In this document: positions 16,467 through 26,300 of the stretch, in pieces
Numbering within the stretch: position 1 is the first letter of the stretch
How the letters are laid out: every line of letters begins with the position of its first letter
Source of the DNA: Hymenobacter sublimis
Lineage (GTDB): Bacteria; Bacteroidota; Bacteroidia; Cytophagales; Hymenobacteraceae
Assembly (NCBI RefSeq): GCF_023101345.1
Contig: NZ_CP095848.1
Location: 178,501-242,500, forward strand
Length of the DNA: 64,000 nucleotides
Direction: 5' to 3'
Position numbers and translations under genes: made by a program
The notes under the pieces: generated by a model
Database searches by the model: none
What the model was told of the DNA's origin: nothing
The model's input: only the letters and a program-made list of their open reading frames with translations

Positions 16467-19301
16467 ATGGCCGACAATTCCGCTTTGCAAGTAGCCGCCC
16501 CCGCGGCCGACCCCATTGACCAGCTCGATCCGCGCGAGTTTATTCTGATAAAAAACGCCCGGGTTCATAACCTCAAAAACCTGAGCGTAGCACTGCCGCG
16601 CAATAAGTTTATCGTAGTTACGGGCTTGTCGGGCTCGGGCAAGTCGAGCTTGGCGTTTGATACGTTGTATGCCGAGGGGCAGCGTATGTACGTGGAAAGC
16701 CTCAGCTCCTACGCCCGGCAGTTTCTGGGCCGCATGGACAAGCCCGACGTGGACTACATCCGGGGCATTTCGCCGGCCATTGCCATTGAGCAGAAGGTCA
16801 GCATCAAGAACAACCGCTCCACCGTGGGCACCAGCACCGAAATTTACGATTACCTCAAGCTGCTGTTTGCGCGCGTGGGCCGCACTTACTCGCCCGTGAG
16901 TGGGGAGCAGGTGCGCAAGGACAACGTGGCCGACGTGGTGGACTACCTCTTCCGCCTGCCCGAAGGTACCCGCGTAATGCTGCTCTCGCCGTTGCTACCT
17001 AGTGAGGACGGCCGACCCATGAGCAAGGAGCTGGATTTGCTTTTGCAGAAAGGCTACAGCCGCGTGGTAGTGAATGGCGAAACGGCTTTCATTGAAGAAT
17101 TGATTGCCGAAGGTCAGCCCGAAGTGCAGGGCGACGTGTACATCATGATTGACCGGGCCGTGATTCAGCCCGGCGACGAAGACCTGATGTTTCGCCTGTC
17201 GGACTCCGTGCAAACGGCTTTCTTCGAAGGGCATGGCACCTGCGTGGCCAAGCTCGACGAGGAAACCCGCACCTTCTCCGACCGGTTTGAGCTGGACGAC
17301 CTGGTGTTCGAGGAGCCCAGCGTCAACTTCTTTTCCTTCAACAATCCCTACGGCGCCTGCCAGACCTGCGAGGGCTTCGGCTCGGTGCTGGGCATTGACG
17401 AGGACTTGGTCATCCCTGACAAGAGCATGACCGTGTACGAGGGCGCCATTGCTCCCTGGCGCACCGACAAACAAAGCGAGTGGCTGAAGCCCCTGCTGAA
17501 AAACGGTATCCGCTTCGACTTCCCCATTCACCGGCCCTACAACGAGCTGAGCGAGGCCGAACGCCAACTGCTCTGGAAGGGCAACAAGTACTTTGAGGGC
17601 CTTGACGCCTACTTTAAGTGGGTGGCTACCCAGACCCACAAGATTCAGTACCGCGTGCTGCAAAGCCGCTACCGGGGCCGCACCACTTGCCCCGACTGCC
17701 GCGGCACCCGCCTGCGCAAGGACGCCCAGTACGTCAAAATCCAGGACCAAAGCATTACCGATTTGGTGCTGCTACCCGTCAGCCGGGCCCTGGAGTTTTT
17801 TCAGAACCTCGACTTGCCGGAGCACGAAGCTAAAGTAGCCGAGCGCCTCGTGACGGAAGTCACCAACCGCCTGGAGTACCTGAACCGCGTAGGCCTGGGC
17901 TACCTCACCCTGAACCGCCTGAGCAGCACGCTTTCGGGCGGAGAAAGCCAGCGGATTTCTCTGGCTACGTCCTTGGGTTCAGCGCTAGTGGGTTCCATGT
18001 ACATTCTGGATGAGCCTAGCATTGGCCTGCACCCCAAAGATGCCGAGCAGCTCATTGGCGTGTTGCGCTCCTTACAGCAGCTTGGCAACACCGTCATTGT
18101 GGTGGAGCACGAGGATAAGATGATGGAGCAGGCCGACCAGATCATCGACATCGGCCCCGAGGCGGGTAGCGGCGGCGGCATTCTCCAATTCCAGGGCACT
18201 TATGCCGAGGTGCTGGCTTCTGACACTTACACTGGCCAATACCTGAGCGGCCGCCTGGAGGTAGCGGTGCCGAAAGACCGTCGACCCTGGCGCAACGCCC
18301 TGGAGCTGACCGGCGCCCGCGAGAACAACCTTAAGAACGTATCGGTGAAGTTCCCATTGAACGTGATGACGGTGGTAACGGGCGTCTCGGGCTCGGGCAA
18401 GTCTACCTTGATTCGGCGGATTCTAGCGCCGGCCCTGCTCAAGCAGCTGGGGGGCGGTGCTGGCGAGGCAACCGGCAAATTTGACCGCCTCACGGGCGTA
18501 AACGGGCAGGTAACCCACGTGGAATTCGTGGACCAGAACCCCATCGGCAAGAGCAGCCGCTCCAACCCGGTAACTTACGTGAAGGCCTACGACGCCATCC
18601 GGAGCCTGTTTGCCGATCAGCAGCTAGCCAAAGCCCGCGGTTTTAAACCTTCGCACTTCTCCTTCAATATTGACGGGGGCCGGTGTGAGGTGTGCCAGGG
18701 CGAAGGCCAGGTGAAGATTGAAATGCAATTCATGGCCGATATCTATCTGACTTGCGAAGCCTGCGAGGGCCGCAAGTTCAAGCAGGATATTCTGGACGTG
18801 AAATTCCAGGACAAGAGCATCAACGAGGTGTTGGAAATGACCATTGAGGACAGCATCACGTTCTTCAAGGACCAGCCCAAAATAGTAGAGCGTCTCAAGC
18901 CCCTTGACGACGTAGGACTGGGCTACATCCGCCTGGGACAGTCGGCCAACACGCTTTCCGGCGGCGAGGCCCAGCGCGTGAAGCTGGCCTCCTTCCTGAC
19001 CAAGGGCAACACCCTGCAGAACGACAAAATCCTGTTCATCTTCGACGAGCCCAGCACCGGCCTGCACTTCCACGACATCAACAAGCTGATGACGGCTCTG
19101 AATGCGCTGGTGGAGCAAGGCAATTCGGTACTTATCATCGAGCACAACATGGACATCATCAAGTGCGCTGATTGGGTGATTGACCTCGGCCCTGAGGGGG
19201 GCCTCAACGGTGGCCACCTGCTGTTCGAAGGCACACCCGAGGAAATGGTGAAGCTCAAGGACACCAACCACACGGCCCGCTTCCTAGCCGAAAAGCTGTA
19301 G
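16467..19301 (+). CDS. uvrA: Excinuclease ABC subunit A
   Basis: DNA damage recognition ATPase of nucleotide-excision repair, 944 residues, the usual length. Two ABC ATPase halves: Walker A GLSGSGKSSLAFDT and GVSGSGKSTLIRR, signatures LSGGESQRISLAT and LSGGEAQRVKLAS, Walker B ILDEPSIGLHP and IFDEPSTGLHF. The zinc modules are present (CQTCEGFG, CPDCRGTRL, CEVCQGEGQ, CEACEGRKF). It acts with UvrB and UvrC, which are not in the window. It converges with a small exported-protein gene across a 66-base palindrome. Start at ATG 16467. Confidence 0.98.
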   Translation: MADNSALQVAAPAADPIDQLDPREFILIKNARVHNLKNLSVALPRNKFIVVTGLSGSGKSSLAFDTLYAEGQRMYVESLSSYARQFLGRMDKPDVDYIRGISPAIAIEQKVSIKNNRSTVGTSTEIYDYLKLLFARVGRTYSPVSGEQVRKDNVADVVDYLFRLPEGTRVMLLSPLLPSEDGRPMSKELDLLLQKGYSRVVVNGETAFIEELIAEGQPEVQGDVYIMIDRAVIQPGDEDLMFRLSDSVQTAFFEGHGTCVAKLDEETRTFSDRFELDDLVFEEPSVNFFSFNNPYGACQTCEGFGSVLGIDEDLVIPDKSMTVYEGAIAPWRTDKQSEWLKPLLKNGIRFDFPIHRPYNELSEAERQLLWKGNKYFEGLDAYFKWVATQTHKIQYRVLQSRYRGRTTCPDCRGTRLRKDAQYVKIQDQSITDLVLLPVSRALEFFQNLDLPEHEAKVAERLVTEVTNRLEYLNRVGLGYLTLNRLSSTLSGGESQRISLATSLGSALVGSMYILDEPSIGLHPKDAEQLIGVLRSLQQLGNTVIVVEHEDKMMEQADQIIDIGPEAGSGGGILQFQGTYAEVLASDTYTGQYLSGRLEVAVPKDRRPWRNALELTGARENNLKNVSVKFPLNVMTVVTGVSGSGKSTLIRRILAPALLKQLGGGAGEATGKFDRLTGVNGQVTHVEFVDQNPIGKSSRSNPVTYVKAYDAIRSLFADQQLAKARGFKPSHFSFNIDGGRCEVCQGEGQVKIEMQFMADIYLTCEACEGRKFKQDILDVKFQDKSINEVLEMTIEDSITFFKDQPKIVERLKPLDDVGLGYIRLGQSANTLSGGEAQRVKLASFLTKGNTLQNDKILFIFDEPSTGLHFHDINKLMTALNALVEQGNSVLIIEHNMDIIKCADWVIDLGPEGGLNGGHLLFEGTPEEMVKLKDTNHTARFLAEKL

Positions 19302-19311
19302 GCGCTTGCCT

Positions 19312-19377
19312 CAGCTACTACCACCAAAAAAGCCCCGGTACCTGCAGGTACCGGGGCTTTTTTGGTGGTAGTAGCTG
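19312..19377. terminator. Bidirectional terminator, 66-base perfect palindrome
   Basis: Bases 19312-19344 and 19345-19377 are exact reverse complements with no unpaired centre (CCTG/CAGG). Core AGCCCCGG with AAAAAA and TTTTTT runs gives termination in both directions. Confidence 0.9.
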
Positions 19378-19381
19378 GAGC

Positions 19382-19615
19382 CTAGTAATCCTGGGCGGCG
19401 GCCGGCTTGCTGGGCTTTGCTGGCGTGCTGGCCTCGGCTTTAGGAGCGGCTTTCGGGCTAGCAGCAGCGGCGCCTTGCGTTGGGCGGGCGGCAGTAGTCT
19501 TTTTGGTGGTAGCGGTGGTAGTACGAGCAGCTTTTGCCGCCGGCGCGGTTTGGGCTATTGCTACCGAACCAGCGAGAAACGTGAGAGCCAAAGCAGAGAG
19601 AATGTGTTTACGCAT
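19382..19615 (-). CDS. Small exported Ala/Lys/Thr-rich protein
   Basis: 77 residues: a signal peptide (MRKHILSALALTFLAGSVAIAQ) followed by a low-complexity mature part made of Ala, Lys, Thr and Pro, ending AQDY. No fold is expected. Such small basic disordered exported proteins occur widely in Hymenobacter-like genomes; role unknown. The convincing signal peptide and terminator support a real gene. Confidence 0.6.
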   Translation of the reverse strand: MRKHILSALALTFLAGSVAIAQTAPAAKAARTTTATTKKTTAARPTQGAAAASPKAAPKAEASTPAKPSKPAAAQDY

Positions 19616-19805
19616 ACAAGAAAAATGAAGGTGAAATAGGATGATAACTCAACTGAACAGGCAGCCTGTGGTAGCAATGTTAGGGAATATTTGATGGCTA
19701 CCAGCAAGCGAGGTCAACGAAGCGTAAAGGGGAAGCAACAGCACCTCAATTTCCCTGATTGCGTACGTACTTGCGGCTTATTCTCTCGCTGCCTTACTAC
19801 TACCT

Positions 19806-20612
19806 ATGCCGATTTCTACCACTTCCCAAGCCGCCTTCGATACTCTCATGGCTCCCACAGAAAGCCGCGCCTGGCGCTGGGCGGTAGCGGCGGCCATTGC
19901 GGGCAACCTGGGGATAAATTACGTTTCGCAACGCTACCCCTTCAATGGGCAAACCAACGCGCAGGTATCCTACAAATACCCCACGCTGCTCACGCCGGCC
20001 GGCTACGCGTTTAGCATCTGGGGCGCCATTTTTCTGGGCTTGGCCTGCTACGCCGGGTGGCAGCTGCTGCCTCGTCAGCGGCACAATCCCTTGCCCGACG
20101 CCGTGGCCCGCCCGCTGGTGCTGGCCAACGTACTTACAGCCACTTGGCTGGTGGTCTTTGCCTACGAGCTGTTGGTCCCAAGCGTGGTTGTGATGCTGGG
20201 CATTCTGGCCAGCTTGGCGGTAGTCTATGGGCGGGCCCGTCACTTTGTGCAGCGGGGAGAAGCACCCTGGTTCACCAGCGTCCCTTTTGGCCTGTATCTG
20301 GGTTGGATTTCGGTGGCGACGGTAGTAAACCTGACGCTGGTCCTGGGCACGCAATGGCGGCCGGGCGCGGAGCAAAGCATTGAACTAGCCATTGTAGTAG
20401 TCGGCATCACGGCCGGACTGGCCCTGAACGTGACCAAGCAGTTTCGGGAGCTGGCCTACCCGGCGGCAGTTGCCTGGGGCCTGCTGGGCATTTGGGCGGC
20501 CCGACGCGCCGAGGCCGATACGCTCGTGCTGGCCTGGATGGCGCTGGCCGCGGCGGGTTTGGTAGCGCTTGGTGGGCTTGGGCTGGCCTGGTGGGGTAGG
20601 CGCAAGGGATAG
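19806..20612 (+). CDS. TspO/tryptophan-rich-sensory-like membrane protein
   Basis: 268 residues with about eight membrane helices. TPAGYAFSIWGAIFLGL is the TspO/MBR family signature, and Trp residues recur at helix ends. It is longer than canonical TspO (about 160 residues, five helices), with extra C-terminal helices (VAWGLLGIWAARR, MALAAAGLVALGGLGLAWW). TspO proteins bind porphyrins or regulate stress responses; this longer group has no proven function. ATG 19806 is taken as start. Confidence 0.75.
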   Translation: MPISTTSQAAFDTLMAPTESRAWRWAVAAAIAGNLGINYVSQRYPFNGQTNAQVSYKYPTLLTPAGYAFSIWGAIFLGLACYAGWQLLPRQRHNPLPDAVARPLVLANVLTATWLVVFAYELLVPSVVVMLGILASLAVVYGRARHFVQRGEAPWFTSVPFGLYLGWISVATVVNLTLVLGTQWRPGAEQSIELAIVVVGITAGLALNVTKQFRELAYPAAVAWGLLGIWAARRAEADTLVLAWMALAAAGLVALGGLGLAWWGRRKG

Positions 20613-20756
20613 GGCAGGAAATGAGAAGAAGGAATAAAGAGTGAGGAATAGAGAGTCAAGTGTCCTCTTGCCTTGCGTCCTCATGCCTCGTTCTTCACTC
20701 CTAACTCTTCATTATCATAACTTGCAAGCCAACTCCTACCCTCAACCCTTTCCGCT

Positions 20757-21521
20757 ATGCGTAAGAATATTGTGGCCGGCAACTGGAAAATGAACACCAC
20801 CCTCCAGGATGGCCAGGCGCTAATTTCCGAAATCGTCAACATGGTGCAGGACGAAGTAACCGGCTCCCAGGTAGAGGTAGTCGTGTGCCCGCCCTTTCCG
20901 TTTCTGTCGGTTATTGGCAAGCAGCTACCCGCCGGCGGCCGCTTCCACCTCGGCGCCCAGAACTGCCACCAGAAAGAAAGCGGCGCCTTCACCGGCGAAG
21001 TATCGGCTCAGATGCTACAATCCGTGGGTGCCGAATACGTAATTCTGGGCCACTCGGAGCGGCGGCAGTACTTCCGCGAGGACGACGAGCTGCTGAGCCA
21101 AAAGCTGAAAGCTGCCCTGGCCGCCGGCCTGAAGCCTATTTTCTGCGTAGGCGAATCCTTGGAAACCCGCGAGGCCGACGAGACTTTTGACTACCTCCGC
21201 AAGCAGCTGCAGGACGGCCTATTTCACCTCTCCAATGAGGAGTTCGACCAGGTAGTGGTGGCCTACGAGCCCATCTGGGCCATTGGCACCGGCAAAACCG
21301 CTACCAGTGCCCAGGCTCAGGAAGTGCACGCCTTCATCCGGGAGCAAATTGCCCGCGCCTACGACGCTCAGGCAGCCGACAACACCACCATTCTGTACGG
21401 CGGCTCGGCCAACGCCCAGAACGCCCGCGAGCTGTTCAGCCAGCCCGACGTAGACGGCGGCCTTATTGGCGGCGCCTCCCTCAAGTCGCGCGACTTCACC
21501 GAGATTATCAAGTCGTTTTAA
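20757..21521 (+). CDS. tpiA: Triosephosphate isomerase
   Basis: Glycolytic enzyme interconverting dihydroxyacetone phosphate and glyceraldehyde 3-phosphate; 254 residues, dimeric TIM barrel. The catalytic residues are all present: Lys11 in GNWKMN, His99 in LGHSERR, Glu171 in AYEPIWAIGTG, and the phosphate-binding loops YGGSANAQN and GGLIGGASL. It is preceded by an intergenic purine-rich then pyrimidine-rich stretch (20620-20715) and followed by a REP-like inverted repeat. Confidence 0.98.
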   Translation: MRKNIVAGNWKMNTTLQDGQALISEIVNMVQDEVTGSQVEVVVCPPFPFLSVIGKQLPAGGRFHLGAQNCHQKESGAFTGEVSAQMLQSVGAEYVILGHSERRQYFREDDELLSQKLKAALAAGLKPIFCVGESLETREADETFDYLRKQLQDGLFHLSNEEFDQVVVAYEPIWAIGTGKTATSAQAQEVHAFIREQIARAYDAQAADNTTILYGGSANAQNARELFSQPDVDGGLIGGASLKSRDFTEIIKSF

Positions 21522-21551
21522 GGACTGTACCAATCCGTAGCCGCCAGGTAT

Positions 21552-21650
21552 CTGTCATCCGGAGGCGGTAGTCGGAGAGCTTTGTCACGCTGGAACGAAA
21601 ATTGACGTGCTGACGTGACAAGGTCCTCTGGCTACCGCTTCCGGATGACA
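21552..21650. repeat. GTCATYC-headed imperfect inverted repeat (REP-like)
   Basis: Begins TGTCATCCGGAGGCGGTAG and ends with its near reverse complement CTACCGCTTCCGGATGACA; the arms are about 38 bases with several mismatches and a loop of about 20 bases. Related to elements at 23029, 28603 and 37409. Confidence 0.75.
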
Positions 21651-21679
21651 AACGTTTTTTAGGCTGCTTCAGCTCTTTC

Positions 21680-22066
21680 ATGCTTCCTACTTTTCTCCTT
21701 TCCGGCCTGCTGGCCCTGAACCCGTTCCGGCCCGCCCCAGCCGAGCTGCCTACCCCACTGGCGGCCGCGGTAGCTGCCTCCGTCGACCCGTGCCGCCTCT
21801 ACGGCTCGGTGTACCTGGAAACGGACCCGCGCCGCCGAAGCCAGTGCTTCGGGGTGGTGTACCAGGAGCCGGAAGAGGCCTTTGCGGATGTGCTGGTATA
21901 CCAGGAAACCAACAAACTCTTCGCCGACAAGGTGGGCTTATGGTACCTGACCGATTCGCGCGACTTCGCCGACTACGTGCTCTTCGTGACGGATAACCGC
22001 AACCTAGCCGACTTCTCGTTTCACTATACCAAAGCCCGGGCCTTTGCCGGCTGCCGGAAGCAGTAG
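21680..22066 (+). CDS. Exported DUF6150-like protein
   Basis: 128 residues with a hydrophobic N terminus likely to be a signal sequence. The mature part holds a repeating pattern of about 20-residue units with Ala-Asp: EEAFADVLVYQETNKLFAD, LWYLTDSRDFADYVLFVTD, and RNLADFSFHYTKARAFAGC. This matches my memory of the DUF6150 family, a short beta-repeat of unknown function. Followed by a hairpin terminator. Confidence 0.7.
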   Translation: MLPTFLLSGLLALNPFRPAPAELPTPLAAAVAASVDPCRLYGSVYLETDPRRRSQCFGVVYQEPEEAFADVLVYQETNKLFADKVGLWYLTDSRDFADYVLFVTDNRNLADFSFHYTKARAFAGCRKQ

Positions 22067-22094
22067 GGCCGCCCGGTTTTTCCTGCGACCTTTG

Positions 22095-22131
22095 CCGTCC
22101 CGTGCCTTTGGTGCGCGGGACGGTTTTGTTT
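22095..22131 (+). terminator. Terminator after the DUF6150-like gene
   Basis: Stem CCGTCCCG / CGGGACGG followed by TTTTGTTTT. Confidence 0.8.
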
Positions 22132-22157
22132 TGCTTGACTCCTGATAGTTGTTGAAG

Positions 22158-22994
22158 ATGGATTACGTTGAAGTACGCGTACAAGCTCCGCGCGAGCTGT
22201 CGGATATTCTGGTGGCTGAATTGGCCGAGGTAGGTTACAGCACCTTCGAAGACAATGACGAAGGCTTTTGTGCCTACATCGACGAAGACCAGTTCTCGGC
22301 CGATGCCGTAGCCGAGGTAATGAGCCGGTACGAAGGCCTGGGCGAGCTGGAATTTTCGCACCGCATAATTACCCGCCAGAACTGGAATGCCGAGTGGGAA
22401 AAGAACTTTCAGCCCCTAGTCATTGCCGATAAAGTATCGGTGCGGGCACCCTTCCACGAGGCCCGGCCTGAGCTGGAGCACGAAATCGTGATTATGCCGC
22501 GCATGTCCTTTGGCACCGGCCACCACGATACCACGGCCCTTATGATTACCAATCAGCTTGGCATTGACCACCAGGGTAAGCGGGTGCTAGATATGGGCTG
22601 CGGTACCGGCATTCTGGCCGTAATGGCCGTGCAACTCGGGGCCCGCTACGTGCTGGCCGTAGATGTGGAGCCCTGGACCGCGGAAAACGCCGCCGACAAC
22701 GCCGCCGAAAACAACGTGCAGGATAAGGTAGAAGCTCGCCTCGGCGACGTAACGGCCCTGGAAGGGGAGGAGCCCTTCGACATTATTCTGGCCAACATCA
22801 ACCGCAATGTGCTGCTGGAAGACATGGGTGCCTACGCTCAGTACCTGAAACCTGGTGGCCCGATTCTGTTCTCCGGTTTCTACGAAGATGACCTACCCCT
22901 GATTCAGGCCGCTGCCGAAAAAGCTGGCTTCCAGTACGAAAACCACCGCACCCAAAATCACTGGGTTTCGGCCGTATTCCGGCAGCCGGCGTAG
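22158..22994 (+). CDS. prmA: Ribosomal protein L11 methyltransferase
   Basis: SAM-dependent methyltransferase of 278 residues that trimethylates ribosomal protein L11. The N-terminal substrate-binding part (YVEVRVQAPRELSDILVAEL) is followed by the class I methyltransferase fold: MSFGTGHHDTTALM, LDMGCGTGIL, VDVEPW, and the NPPY-equivalent ILANINRNVL, all diagnostic of PrmA. The start ATG 22158 is chosen over a TTG nine bases upstream. Stands alone with a terminator after it. Confidence 0.96.
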   Translation: MDYVEVRVQAPRELSDILVAELAEVGYSTFEDNDEGFCAYIDEDQFSADAVAEVMSRYEGLGELEFSHRIITRQNWNAEWEKNFQPLVIADKVSVRAPFHEARPELEHEIVIMPRMSFGTGHHDTTALMITNQLGIDHQGKRVLDMGCGTGILAVMAVQLGARYVLAVDVEPWTAENAADNAAENNVQDKVEARLGDVTALEGEEPFDIILANINRNVLLEDMGAYAQYLKPGGPILFSGFYEDDLPLIQAAAEKAGFQYENHRTQNHWVSAVFRQPA

Positions 22995-23028
22995 GTTTCA
23001 TCTAGAACCCAACTGTACAGCCAATCCC

Positions 23029-23107
23029 TGTCATTCCGAGCGCCGCGAGAAATCTGGGGTTACCGTTCAACGGCTTAATCCGGATTACTCGCGGCGCTCG
23101 AATTGAC
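23029..23107. repeat. GTCATTCC-headed imperfect inverted repeat (REP-like)
   Basis: Left arm starts CTGTCATTCCGAGCGCCGCG; the right arm CGCGGCGCTCGAATTGACGG is its near reverse complement. The central GAGCGCCGCGAG / CTCGCGGCGCTC block is perfect. Confidence 0.75.
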
Positions 23108-23147
23108 GGGCTAACGGGTACCGGCAGCCGCCGTTAGGAGAAATTAT

Positions 23148-23194
23148 ACGACCAGGCCCAGGCAACAATTTTGTCTGGGCCTGGTCGTTTTTTT
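23148..23194 (+). terminator. Terminator downstream of prmA
   Basis: Perfect 14-base stem ACGACCAGGCCCAG / CTGGGCCTGGTCGT followed by a run of T. Confidence 0.85.
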
Positions 23195-23372
23195 GCCTAC
23201 CCCTTGACCCCAGGGCAAGCTCTGCCTGGTACGACAGGAACTAGGCTGATGATCAGAATGGTATAAAAAAAAGGTGCCCTATGATTGTGGCGAGGGACGG
23301 GGCAATCCGGCGCGAAAAGTGCTGGGTTTTGTCGAAATTGTAGGCGATTAATCAGGCTTTGACGAATTTGAT

Positions 23373-26300
23373 ATGAAGCGTACTCTAGTTGGATGGGTTT
23401 GCGCGCTGCTGTTGGGAATACATGCTCCGGCCTGGGCGCAGCAGAAACCGCAACCCGCCAAACAACCGGCCGGTACTCCGGCAGCCGCGCCAGCCCTGCC
23501 CAAGTTCACGGGCAAGCTCAGCTCCGAGCCGGAGCAGTTCATGGTGGACGTGCAGTCGATGATGGCAACCACCAACAACGCCACGGCCAAAGCTGCTGGC
23601 GCGCGCATGCAGCAGCTTTGGGCTAGCAACAAGCTCACGGCTACCCAGCAGCGCTACATCGTGTCTTTGAGCCAGTACATGCTGGCCCGCAAGTTTCGGC
23701 CCAAACCCCACTTTGAGCACTTCTACACGGCCATTGCGGCCGGGGCGCTGGTCCAGAACTTTTCGGATCAGCAGATGACTGAGTTTCTGAGCGTGGCGGG
23801 CAAAGCCCTGGAAAAGGAGCAGCCCACCGATGCGGAGAAGTTCATGGCCAGCGCCGCGCAATTCCTGGATACCCGTTCTCTGTACCGCTCGCGCTACAGC
23901 ACGTTGCGCGTAGTGGGTGGCACGTTCAGCTTTGCTTACAACGAAGCCGACATGCCCTCTATGGCGCCGCCCGCGCCCCCGGTAGCGCCCACGCCGGCCC
24001 CAGCTACCGTTTCCACCAAGAAGCTGGATACCAAAAAGAAAAACAACGGCTGGGGCGACGAAGACCCCTGGAACACGGATAGCGGCACGGCCGCCAAATC
24101 TGCCGATGGCAGCGGCTGGACCGACCAAACGCCTTCTTACAGCTCCTACGTAGCGCCTTCTACCCGCGGCCCAGTGCTGCTCATCAAGGATGCCGACCTG
24201 TTTCTGGCCTCCTCCGGCGACTCCGTGCTGATTCGCAAAACCAGTGGCGCGGTAGTGCCTACCCGCAACCGGTTTGTGGGCTACGGCGGGCAATATGCGT
24301 GGCAAGTAAACGCCAACCCCGTAACGGCCGACCTGACCACGTACGACTTCGATATTACCCGGCCGGAGTTTACGGCCCAACCCGTTACCCTCACCTACCC
24401 GGCCGTGCTGGAGCAGCCCGTGCAGGGCTGGCTGGCCTACCGCAGCGTGAAGCGCAAAACGCCCACTACCGATACGGGCTACCCCCGCTTTGTGTCTAAT
24501 ACCAACGATGCGCGGGTAAAAAACATCGGGCAGAACATTCGCTACTTCGGCGGCTTTTCGCTGTCGGGTAGCCGGGCGCTGTCGGCTTCGCTGGATGGGG
24601 CCCTGTCGCGCATTATCGTGGACGTAGATGGCAAACCAAAGTTCCGGGCTTCCTCGCGAGCCTACGAGTTGGGCGACTCCGTGATTACGGCCTCGCACGC
24701 GGCCGTGACCATTTTCCAGGACAAGCAGGACTCACTGACTCACCCTGGCGTGAAACTGAAGTACAACAAGCCCAAGCAAGTGCTGCAGCTGGCCCGGGAA
24801 AGCGGCCTCTACAAAACCACGCCCTACTACGACTCCTACCACCAGATGGAAGTAACGGCCGAGCTGCTAACCTGGCCCGTGCGCACTCCTTTCATCGACT
24901 TTTCCATTCTGACGGCTAAAAACCAGGTAACGGCCAACTTCGAGTCCAAGGAGTTCTACACCAACACCCGCTACCAGCAGATCAAGGCCATCAACAAGCT
25001 GCACCCGCTCCAGATGGTGGTGGGCTACAGCATGGAAAACGGCAACAAAAGGCTGTTCACGATTCAGGACGTAGCCACTTTCCGCAAGCTGAAGCCCGAC
25101 AATGTGCGCACCGCCGTGGCCGGCCTAGCCCGTGATGGATACGTGGCCTGGTACCCCCAGACTGACCAAGTAGTGCTGCTGCCCAAGGCCATGCACTACG
25201 TAAACTCCTCGCGGGGCAAAAAAGACTACGACCACATTGCCATCAAGAGCCTCTCGCCCTCGGGCAAAAACGCTACCCTCGACCTGAACACCAACGACCT
25301 GATTGTGCGGGGCGTGGACCGTTTCAACTTCTCCGACGACTCCGTGACGGTGTTCGTGAAGCCCGACTCCAGCGTCATCCGGATTCAGAAAAACCGCGGC
25401 GTGCTGTTCAACGGTACCGTGGTGGCCTCGGCCTTCGTGTTTAAGGGCAAGGAGTTTAAGTTTGACTACGACGGGTTCTACATCGACTTGGTTAAGATTG
25501 ACTCCATCATTGTGAAGGGCAAGGGCTCGAAAGGCTCCGTCATGAAGGCCCGCAAGGACGTCGACTGGACCCTGACCAACAAGAAAAAGAACTCGGCCGG
25601 CCGCCTCTACATCAACGCGCCCAACAACAAGTCGGGTCGCAAGAAGCTGGGTGCCTACCCCACCTTCGACGCCAGCACCGGAGCCTACGTGTACTTCGAC
25701 AAGCCCGAGGTACTCGGCGGCGCTTACGATACAACCTTGTACTTCGATATTCCGCCCTTTAAACTCGACTCCCTGAACAACAAGAACCGGGTAGCCGTGG
25801 GCTTTAAAGGCACGTTTGTGTCGGGCGGCATCATGCCCGATTTCCAGACCAAGCTGAGTATGCAGGAAGATGGCTCCCTGGGCTTCGTGTACAACGTGCC
25901 CAAGGAAGGATTTCCGCTGTATGGGGGCAAGGGGCGCCTGTACAACAAGGTGCGCATGAACAACCAGGGCCTGCAGGGCGTCGGGAATGTGAAGTACCTC
26001 ACCGGCGACTTCCAAAGCGACCAGTTTGTGTTCTACCGCGACTCAGTGGTGACCGTGGGCAAGAGCGGGACTATTTTGCCGGGGCCGCTCAGCGGGACGG
26101 AGTTTGCCAAGGTGAGCCTTTTGCCCGGCTACCAGATGAAATGGGCCGTGAAGCAGGACTCAATGTACCTGACCTCTCAAGCTCAGGGAGAAGCCTTCAA
26201 GCTCTATGATGTTAATAACGGCTTCAAAGGCACGCTTACCTATACCCCCGGCGGCCTCTACGGCGACGGCCGCATGGACGGGCCCCAGTCCTTCATCCGG

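Larger units (their letters stand above)
22995..23372. other. Intergenic region with REP-like repeat and terminator
   Basis: 378 bases with no gene. It contains a REP-like inverted repeat (23029-23107), the prmA terminator (23148-23194) and the promoter region of the large exported protein, where TTG at 23338-23340 precedes CGAATTTG at 23363-23370, a weak match. Confidence 0.6.

Noticed and set aside
16995..17750. Minus-strand open frame of 251 codons within uvrA
   Set aside because: Antisense to uvrA, Val/Leu/Gly-rich without domain; typical GC-rich shadow.
23385..24698. Open frame of 437 codons on the minus strand within the large exported-protein gene
   Set aside because: It lies wholly antisense to a gene with signal peptide and normal codon use. 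Its product is Arg/Gly/His-rich low-complexity, as expected from reading GC-rich coding sequence backwards.
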